From positions 1-12,495 of the forward strand of contig JASLXP010000123.1 in assembly GCA_030740295.1 (NCBI GenBank): DNA of 12,495 bases. The letters are read 5' to 3'. This document shows positions 8,386 through 12,495 of the stretch, in pieces. The first letter of the stretch is position 1. Each line of letters opens with the position of its first letter. This DNA is from Planctomycetota bacterium. GTDB lineage: Bacteria; Planctomycetota; PUPC01; JACPCR01. A program made the translations under genes and the position numbers. The notes below the pieces were generated by a model, which was not told the DNA's origin, did no database searches, and saw only the letters and a list, made by a program, of their open reading frames with translations.

Positions 8386-8533
8386 GCCTCAAGTCCGATC
8401 TGTTGATGGGAGATACATCACAACACACAGGAAGTGATTCAGATATCATGATGGCAGACCTTCAGACATAAATCGAGAGGCTCAGCAGGATGTCGGAAAG
8501 AAGAGCAAGGTCTCTCATTTCCCGACCCTTGTT

Positions 8534-8566
8534 CCATGTGCCACGTGGTTGCTTGCCAACCCGTGT
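8534..8566 (+). repeat. 33-bp inverted repeat, left outer arm
   Basis: These 33 bases are the exact reverse complement of 9090-9122. The arm begins ccatgtgccacgtgg and includes its own palindromic core ccacgtgg. Together the two arms bracket the central palindrome and the partly matching inner arms. A perfect 33-bp match over a ~590-bp interval is far beyond chance. It resembles the terminal inverted repeats of a small non-autonomous element, but no transposase or clear target-site duplication is visible. Confidence 0.85.
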
Positions 8567-8640
8567 TTTCACGTGCTGGGATTTCCGTCTAAAGAAAAGA
8601 TAGGCTTGCTTCTTTTACCACTCACAGCGTGTCAGGAGCA

Positions 8641-8666
8641 TCTAGACCCAGAGCAAGCGCGGTTTT
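8641..8666 (+). repeat. 26-bp imperfect inverted repeat, left middle arm
   Basis: The reverse complement of this segment matches 8979-9004 at 23 of 26 positions; both share the block gggtctaga and a cgcgcttg core. It lies between the outer 33-bp arm and the central palindrome, so the inverted symmetry continues inward with some divergence. A further short pair, tttacgctgaaag (8681-8693) against ctttcagcgtaaa (8903-8915), continues the series. Confidence 0.75.
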
Positions 8667-8722
8667 CATTTCTTCATTTCTTTACGCTGAAAGCCCTGGG
8701 TCCGCACGCCGACGCGCAACCT

Positions 8723-8828
8723 ATGCCCACAGCGCAAAAATTCCACATCATCAAAAAGGGCCTCAAACATCCGTATATGGATGTTTGAGGCCCTTTTTGA
8801 TGATGTGGAATTTTTGCGCTGTGGGCAT
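8723..8828. repeat. 106-bp near-perfect palindrome (50-bp arms, 6-nt centre)
   Basis: The arm 8723-8772 is the exact reverse complement of 8779-8828 over all 50 bases. The 6-nt centre gtatat has a single G/T non-match and an internal tata, so only one base pair in the whole 106 bp is not Watson-Crick. Transcribed from either strand, it would form one very long hairpin. The similarity stops abruptly at both ends, then resumes in shorter diverged pairs further out. It could be a mobile palindromic repeat, a cruciform-forming site, or a bidirectional terminator; a misassembly should also be considered. Confidence 0.92.
8753..8798. terminator. Candidate bidirectional intrinsic terminator inside the palindrome
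   Basis: The inner part of the palindrome has the classic form on both strands: a 15-bp GC-containing stem, gggcctcaaacatcc pairing with ggatgtttgaggccc across a 6-nt loop, flanked by A5 at 8753-8757 and T5 at 8794-8798. For minus-strand transcription, the run after the stem is the complement of the A5. It lies ~490 nt after the porin stop codon and ~370 nt before the dehydrogenase start, so it could insulate the two transcription units. The stem is much longer than a normal terminator because the pairing continues beyond the U-tract. Confidence 0.55.
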
Positions 8829-8849
8829 TCTATCTTTTTGCGGACGTTA

Positions 8850-8916
8850 CCCAGGGCGTCGTTCGCTACCGCTCACTGTGCCCTGGGCTACGTTCTTTAA
8901 CGCTTTCAGCGTAAAG
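8850..8916. repeat. Two adjacent hairpins in the right flank of the palindrome
   Basis: The first hairpin pairs cccagggc (8850-8857) with gccctggg (8880-8887) over a 22-nt loop. The second pairs ctttaacgct (8895-8904) with agcgtaaag (8908-8916), with one bulged base and a 3-nt loop. Parts of both also match the left flank in inverted orientation (ccctgggt at 8694-8701 and tttacgctgaaag at 8681-8693), so this segment looks like an expanded version of the left arm with about 100 extra bases. Confidence 0.65.
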
Positions 8917-8978
8917 AGGGTTTCACCTGAAATGACCCGCATGCCTGGTAGAAACTGTGCATGGCAAAAGGGATACAG

Positions 8979-9004
8979 AAAATCGCGCTTGTTTTGGGTC
9001 TAGA
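8979..9004 (-). repeat. 26-bp imperfect inverted repeat, right middle arm
   Basis: This is the partner of 8641-8666, matching its reverse complement at 23 of 26 positions. It keeps the inverted order of the arms (outer, middle, central) on the right side of the palindrome. The three differences are all transition changes, as expected if an originally perfect repeat has drifted. Confidence 0.75.
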
Positions 9005-9089
9005 GGCCGGTAATGACCCCGCAAACAGATGAGGAGTTGTTCTTTGAATGGAGTTCTACTTTCCTGGAAATTCAGTCCGGCCTCGGAAG

Positions 9090-9122
9090 ACACGGGTTGG
9101 CAAGCAACCACGTGGCACATGG
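9090..9122 (-). repeat. 33-bp inverted repeat, right outer arm
   Basis: This is the exact reverse complement of 8534-8566. It overlaps the end of the first copy of the ~90-bp direct repeat. The perfect arms, contrasted with the diverged middle arms, suggest either recent origin, gene conversion between the arms, or selection on the outer pairs. Confidence 0.85.
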
Positions 9123-9144
9123 TGAGTTGTTCTTTGAATGGAGT

Positions 9145-9179
9145 TCTTCCTTGCTGGAGATTCTGTCCAGCAAGGAAGA
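9145..9179. repeat. 14-bp perfect hairpin in second direct-repeat copy
   Basis: The arm tcttccttgctgga (9145-9158) pairs perfectly with tccagcaaggaaga (9166-9179) across a 7-nt loop. The corresponding segment of the first copy (9055-9090) keeps only part of this pairing. It lies ~110 nt after the porin stop on the minus strand and could form a stable 3' mRNA structure. No T-run follows in that direction, so a classical terminator is not supported. Confidence 0.7.
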
Positions 9180-9287
9180 CACGGGTTGGCTAGCGTTTGC
9201 CTGCTCCTGAGCGTGGGCAGGCGCCGGTTTCGCCGCTCAGTTCTAACGATCCGGCACCCCGGAGCACTGGCATTTCGTGATCACGAC

Positions 9288-10691
9288 TCAGAATTCGAGT
9301 TGGAATCTGGAGAAGATCTCGAAAACGTCATCGGTGCCGGCTGCGAAGAAATCTCCCAGGAAGGCGCCGGCTCCACCGACTTCGAAGTTCAGGTAATCCG
9401 TCAGCTTGATGTTCAGCATGCCGCCGACTTCAACGCCCATGGTACGGCTGCTGTTTCTTGCTTCCGTTGCCCTGAACCAGCCCACGTCCAGTTGTCCGGC
9501 CACCAAATCTGAAAAGGGGTAATCCAGTTTGGACTGTAACGTCAGAAGCCCGGCGTCCGCGTTGCCGATGTTGACACCAAGGTCGTTGACGTCGGAAGGG
9601 CCGTTGGCGGCGAAGATGTGGGTGTACTGCCAGTAACCTCCTGTGCCGAGCAACCCCTGGGGCGTTACGAATGAGCTCGATCTTGATGAGCCCGCGCTGT
9701 CGCCTGTCGTAAAGAGAGCCAGGGCACTCAAGCTCGCGTCACCGGCGGGAATGCTGACTTCTCCCTTGATGGCCACGCCAGTGTGGGAGTCTTCGTCGAG
9801 ACTTCCCTGGTTCAGGATGACAAAGCCTTTGGCGGTTGATTCGCCAATATCCCCGGAGAGGCTCAGGGCGTACCAGCCTTCTTCGGCCTCTTGCGCGAGG
9901 AAACCGGTCAAACCGGAGTTGCCGTCTTTCTGAAGAAAGTAGGCGTGAGCTCCCAACATTGCGGATCCGACGGGATGGCTCAGGTCGCCGATGAGGAAAT
10001 GGCCATCCCTGTCCAGACCGCTGTCGAGAGTGTCCACCAGCCTTAGATAACTGAGGCGGTAGGCCAGCTCGCCTTCTTCGCCCAGGTACTCGATGCCTCC
10101 AACGTTGAAATCCCAGTCCGCGGAGAACAGCGTGTCACCAACCCGGTCAGAAATGGGAAGTATCCCTGCGGTGAGCTTGTGGGCCTCCGCAGGCAGATAG
10201 TAGATGTATCCATAACGTACGCCCCGTGCGTCAAGCCGGTTGAAGGGGCCTCCTCCCCAAGTGTTTCTGAATTCGAACTGAGCGAATCCCCCAGCGTTCT
10301 CGACTGGTTTGACGTCCACGGAAAGACGGAAGCGCTGCCGAAAGAAATCGTAATCATCGGGATCTGCAAAGGTCGAGCTCTCGCGGCCTGGCAGATTGGC
10401 CGCGTTGTACATCACGCGGTACTGCAGGCCGATATCGACCTGTGGCGATGACTTGGATGGTGCAGCCCTGCGAGCCGATACTTTCGGTTCCCGGGCCAAT
10501 GCCTCCGCTTCGGCCCTTAACTGCTTCGCGTCGGCTTCGGTAATGATGCCTTTGCGTACCTGTAGGCGGATCAGAGCGTCCACCAGGGCATCGGAAGAGG
10601 GCTGCGCATTCTCGGCCTGCGCCGGGGTGTCCCACAGCAGCAAGCAGCCAAAAACGAGGACAGAGATATGTCTGAAGTTCTGAAAAGTCAT
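9288..10691 (-). CDS. Putative porin (outer-membrane beta-barrel protein)
   Basis: This 467-residue protein has a signal peptide (1-26, cleavage after AQA) and is expected in the outer membrane as a diffusion channel for small solutes. After the signal comes a short helical stretch (~33-70), with the GIITEADA turn that often precedes the barrel in putative-porin and OprP-like families. From ~83 onward the sequence alternates polar and hydrophobic residues in repeated barrel strands, with Gly/Asp/Ser-rich loops. It ends in the strand FEIFSRFQLEF, whose terminal Phe is the usual barrel-assembly signal. The start is firm: AAAGGAG lies 8 nt upstream. It follows gltA by ~110 bp across the twin-hairpin element. 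Its C-terminal strand resembles that of the partial gene at 12435-12495, so the two may be paralogues. The transported solute is unknown. Confidence 0.88.
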   Translation of the reverse strand: MTFQNFRHISVLVFGCLLLWDTPAQAENAQPSSDALVDALIRLQVRKGIITEADAKQLRAEAEALAREPKVSARRAAPSKSSPQVDIGLQYRVMYNAANLPGRESSTFADPDDYDFFRQRFRLSVDVKPVENAGGFAQFEFRNTWGGGPFNRLDARGVRYGYIYYLPAEAHKLTAGILPISDRVGDTLFSADWDFNVGGIEYLGEEGELAYRLSYLRLVDTLDSGLDRDGHFLIGDLSHPVGSAMLGAHAYFLQKDGNSGLTGFLAQEAEEGWYALSLSGDIGESTAKGFVILNQGSLDEDSHTGVAIKGEVSIPAGDASLSALALFTTGDSAGSSRSSSFVTPQGLLGTGGYWQYTHIFAANGPSDVNDLGVNIGNADAGLLTLQSKLDYPFSDLVAGQLDVGWFRATEARNSSRTMGVEVGGMLNIKLTDYLNFEVGGAGAFLGDFFAAGTDDVFEIFSRFQLEF

Positions 10692-10752
10692 TCTGGACTC
10701 CTTTACATCGAGTGGTGATCAGGACAAAGCCAGTCCTTAGGATTCGGGGCTT

Positions 10753-10807
10753 CGTAGGCCGGACTGGTAGTCCGGCTTGGAAAGACGGACAGACTGTCCG
10801 TCCTACG
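10753..10807. repeat. Twin-hairpin palindromic element overlapping the gltA stop codon
   Basis: Outer 6-bp arms cgtagg (10753-10758) and cctacg (10802-10807) enclose two perfect hairpins with 3-nt loops: gccggact-ggt-agtccggc (10758-10776) and gacggaca-gac-tgtccgtc (10784-10802). On the minus strand the outer cgtagg holds the TAG stop codon of gltA, so the element begins within the gene's last two codons. It fills about half of the gap between gltA and the porin. It probably acts as a 3' mRNA structure or is a REP/BIME-type dispersed repeat. No T-run follows it. Confidence 0.85.
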
Positions 10808-12128
10808 TTGCGTCTCCCTGGGTACTGCGTTCTCCGACAGGGAGGTAAGGTCTCGTGTCCGCGCCGGTGTAAACCTGCCGGGGCCGTGCAATGCGCTGTT
10901 CGGGATCTTCCAGCATCTCTTCCCACTGGCCCAGCCAGCCGGAGGTCCGCGGAATGGCGAACAGCACGGGAAACATGTCGACAGGAAACCCCATGGCCTG
11001 GTAGAGAATGCCAGAGTAGAAATCCACATTCGGATAAAGGTTGCGCTCCACAAAGAATTCGTCTTCGAGAGCGATGCGCTCGAGTTCGACAGCGATATCC
11101 AGCAGAGGGTTGCTGCCCGTCACAGCAAACACCTCAGGAGCAAGCTCTCTCAGGATTCTGGCTCTTGGGTCGTAGCTCTTGTACACGCGGTGGCCAAACC
11201 CCATAAGCCGGAACTCCCGCTTCTTGACTTGACGGACATATTCCGGCACCCGGTCTTTACTGCCGATCTCGTTGAGCATTCGCAGGACCTGCTCGTTTGC
11301 CCCGCCATGAAGGGGGCCGTAAAGGGCGGCGGCCGCGGCGGCCGTTGAGACGTATGGATCGGCCTGAGAGCTGCCAACACTGCGCATGGCATTCGCACTG
11401 CAATTCTGCTCATGATCGACGTGCAGAATGAAAAGCACATCCAGGGCGCGCTCCAGAACGGGGTCGGGGGTAAACTTCGCCTCGCCCATGCAGAACATCA
11501 TGTTGAGGAAGTTGCCGGTGTAACTCAGGTCGTTATCGGGATAGGAATACCTTGTTCCAACGCTGTAGCGATATGCAAAGGCAGCCAGCGTCGGCATTTT
11601 CGCAATGAGTCTGCAAGTCTGTTCTTTGCGGACCGCTGCGTCACTGATGTCCTTGGCTTCCGGGTAGAAGGTTGACAGAGCTGCCACAGTGCTGACGAGT
11701 ATTCCCATTGGGTGCGCGTCATAGTGGAAGCCCTCCATAAACTTCTTGATGTTTTCATGGATGAACGTGTGGTGAGTGATATTCCACATCCACTCCGCCA
11801 ACTGGTTTTCGGTAGGCAATTCCCCATTGAGGATGAGGTATGCAACTTCCAGATAACTGCTCTTCTCTGCAAGCTCTTCGATGGGGTAGCCCCGGTAACG
11901 CAGGATGCCGCGCTCGCCGTCAATAAAAGTAACCGCACTTTTACAGGAACCGGTGTTTGTGAATGCCGGGTCATAGGCCAGCAGCCCGAAATCGTCATCC
12001 GACGCTTTGATGTTCCTGAGCTCGATAGCGGGCACAGAGGCCCCATAGTCCGGGTAGGTGCCGTAGCTCACGGGCAGCTCATAGACCTTCCCGGTTCGGT
12101 TGTCGGTGATAGTCAGTGTGTCAGCCAT
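10803..12128 (-). CDS. gltA: Citrate synthase (type II, GltA-like)
   Basis: This 441-residue enzyme condenses acetyl-CoA with oxaloacetate to citrate, the entry step of the TCA cycle, in the cytosol. All main active-site blocks are present: LHVDHEQN (235-242), the catalytic His274 in GPLHGGANE, the oxaloacetate-binding His313 in GFGHRVYK, Asp369 in NVDFYSG, and arginines in DPRAR (320-324) and IPRTSGW (392-398). The N-terminal beta-rich segment (~1-50) and the length place it with the larger hexameric, E. coli-type enzymes (427 residues in E. coli). The start is firm, with GGGAGGT 6 nt upstream. The C-terminus carries a few extra polar residues (ERSTQGDAT) and its stop codon lies inside a palindromic repeat. 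A methylcitrate synthase is less likely given the length and N-terminal domain, but cannot be fully excluded by eye. It is flanked by two barrel-protein genes. Confidence 0.96.
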   Translation of the reverse strand: MADTLTITDNRTGKVYELPVSYGTYPDYGASVPAIELRNIKASDDDFGLLAYDPAFTNTGSCKSAVTFIDGERGILRYRGYPIEELAEKSSYLEVAYLILNGELPTENQLAEWMWNITHHTFIHENIKKFMEGFHYDAHPMGILVSTVAALSTFYPEAKDISDAAVRKEQTCRLIAKMPTLAAFAYRYSVGTRYSYPDNDLSYTGNFLNMMFCMGEAKFTPDPVLERALDVLFILHVDHEQNCSANAMRSVGSSQADPYVSTAAAAAALYGPLHGGANEQVLRMLNEIGSKDRVPEYVRQVKKREFRLMGFGHRVYKSYDPRARILRELAPEVFAVTGSNPLLDIAVELERIALEDEFFVERNLYPNVDFYSGILYQAMGFPVDMFPVLFAIPRTSGWLGQWEEMLEDPEQRIARPRQVYTGADTRPYLPVGERSTQGDAT

Positions 12129-12204
12129 GATTTACCTCCCATGGAATTGAAAGACGTTTGAGTACATGCACGGCCCGGGGAATATCTCGGAGGGGTGTAA
12201 TTTG

Positions 12205-12262
12205 CCTGGGGCTATGTCTCGATTGGAGAGGCAGTTTCTTTTTCGAGACATAGCTACCCAGG
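12205..12262. repeat. 18-bp stem-loop in the gltA leader region
   Basis: The arm cctggg-gctatgtctcga (12205-12222) pairs with tcgagacatagc (12243-12254) and cccagg (12257-12262), with a 2-nt bulge at 12255-12256 and a 20-nt loop. It lies ~75 to 135 nt upstream of the gltA start codon on the minus strand. If the gltA transcript starts above it, the structure would be in the 5' untranslated region. No T-run follows. It may be regulatory or another copy of an intergenic repeat family. Confidence 0.7.
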
Positions 12263-12349
12263 ATTTAGCGTCACGCAGCCCGATCCAGGGCGTCGTGAGC
12301 TTCTTTTTGTGCGATCCGATGGTCACCTGCCCCTCGTAAGCAGCAGCAT

Positions 12350-12377
12350 CGGAAGAGCGCGATTCTGTCGCTCTCCG
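12350..12377. repeat. Short bulged hairpin after the partial barrel gene
   Basis: The arm cggaagagcg (12350-12359) pairs with cgctctccg (12369-12377), with one unpaired A and a 9-nt loop. It lies ~60 nt after the stop codon of the partial barrel gene on the minus strand, so it could end or protect that transcript. No T-run follows it in that direction, so it is not called a terminator. Confidence 0.5.
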
Positions 12378-12434
12378 CTCCGGCCCCGCTCCGAGACTGC
12401 TGCCCGGTGCGAGGCCGGATGGCCACATGGGTCA

Positions 12435-12495
12435 TCAGAACTTTATGATGATGTCGAACTGAGTGAGAATGCGTTCTACATCCCCATTGAGGCTG
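12435..12495 (-). CDS. C-terminal end of an outer-membrane barrel/porin-like protein (partial)
   Basis: Only the last 19 codons are in the window; the gene continues beyond its right edge. The reading is SLNGDVERILTQFDIIIKF followed by two consecutive TGA stops (12435-12437 and 12432-12434). The end alternates polar and hydrophobic residues and finishes in Phe, the usual C-terminal signal of outer-membrane barrels. It resembles the end of the complete porin downstream: both have a D-V-x-x-I-x-x-x-F spacing before the terminal strand. With so few residues the family is inferred, but the frame is convincing. It is 306 bp upstream of gltA in the same direction. Confidence 0.6.
   Translation of the reverse strand, partial: SLNGDVERILTQFDIIIKF

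Larger units (their letters stand above)
9034..9194 (+). repeat. Tandem direct repeat of ~90-bp period, two diverged copies
   Basis: The 24-base block beginning gagttgttctttgaatgg occurs at 9034 and again at 9124, exactly 90 bp later. The copies continue through a variable middle and end with gacacgggttgg at 9089-9100 and 9178-9189, followed by caagc or ctagc. The first copy runs into the right outer arm of the 33-bp inverted repeat, so the acacgggttggc motif occurs three times in the block: at 8555-8566 (inverted), 9090 and 9179. This suggests one repeat unit was duplicated, and one copy inverted, during local rearrangement. Confidence 0.85.
8386..9287. other. 902-bp non-coding block filled with nested inverted and direct repeats
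   Basis: This region separates the porin gene from the uronate-dehydrogenase-like gene. The part next to the dehydrogenase gene (8386-8533) shows nothing I can name and presumably holds its promoter. From 8534 to ~9194 it is built of inverted and direct repeats listed separately. Near the porin end, 9207-9240 can form a bulged stem (ctgagc / gctcag outside, ggcg / cgcc inside). The open frames across this block are explained by the symmetry of the repeats and match no protein family I recognise. Confidence 0.7.
12129..12434. other. 306-bp gap between the partial barrel gene and gltA
   Basis: This region presumably holds the end of the upstream transcript and the gltA promoter and leader. It carries a long stem-loop (12205-12262) and a smaller one (12350-12377), listed separately. 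I find no convincing gene, no clear -35/-10 pair and no T-run terminator. A strong Shine-Dalgarno sequence, GGGAGGT, lies at its gltA end. Confidence 0.6.

Noticed and set aside
9034..9194. Possible CRISPR array
   Set aside because: There are only two diverged long copies with no regular short repeats, no unique spacers and no cas genes.
8549..9210. Several 65-124 codon open frames in the repeat block
   Set aside because: Similar peptides appear on opposite strands only because the DNA is inverted-repeat; this is not evidence of coding.
8851..12296. Shared 12-mer ccagggcgtcgt at 8851-8862 and 12285-12296
   Set aside because: Matches of 12 bases are expected by chance several times in a window this size, and the flanks do not extend the match.
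12132..12428. Minus-strand 98-codon open frame between the partial barrel gene and gltA
   Set aside because: It crosses two hairpins, has no recognisable motif and would end almost at the gltA start codon, overlapping its ribosome-binding site.

Overview
The window looks like a piece of a heterotrophic, diderm (outer-membrane) bacterial chromosome of moderately high GC content. Two outer-membrane barrel proteins end in Phe. A giant secreted PQQ-propeller protein carries CBM9-like and malectin-like domains, and a Gfo/Idh/MocA oxidoreductase sits beside an SDR. This mix is typical of polysaccharide-degrading PVC-group bacteria (Planctomycetota, Lentisphaerota, Kiritimatiellota, Verrucomicrobiota) or Hydrogenedentota-like lineages. 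The assignment is inferred from gene style only; there is no rRNA or other marker to fix it. The homopolymer-rich first ~110 bases suggest a contig end or a difficult repeat.

All recognisable genes are on the minus strand, so transcription runs from high to low coordinates. In that order they are: the last 19 codons of a barrel/porin-like gene (12435-12495), citrate synthase gltA (10803-12128), a complete putative porin (9288-10691), a ~900-bp non-coding block of nested inverted and direct repeats (8386-9287), a uronate-dehydrogenase-like NAD-dependent enzyme (7663-8385), the 1609-residue secreted PQQ-propeller protein (2552-7381), a Gfo/Idh/MocA oxidoreductase (1255-2421) and an SDR oxidoreductase (358-1209). 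The last two are 45 bp apart and probably share an mRNA.

The left five-sixths of the coding sequence reads as sugar or sugar-acid handling. A secreted propeller protein with carbohydrate-binding-type domains lies next to three NAD(P)-dependent oxidoreductases acting on sugars, uronates or polyols. The right part couples central carbon entry (citrate synthase) with outer-membrane uptake. A joint pathway is inference; no substrate can be read from the sequence.

The most unusual material is between the genes. One 106-bp palindrome has 50-bp arms that match at every base. It lies inside a wider, non-concentric set of inverted repeats with perfect 33-bp outer arms, followed by a ~90-bp tandem duplication. 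Two other intergenic elements of unrelated sequence, just after the SDR gene and overlapping the gltA stop codon, share one layout: an outer stem enclosing two hairpins with trinucleotide loops. No CRISPR array, transposase, phage gene, defence system, tRNA or rRNA was seen.
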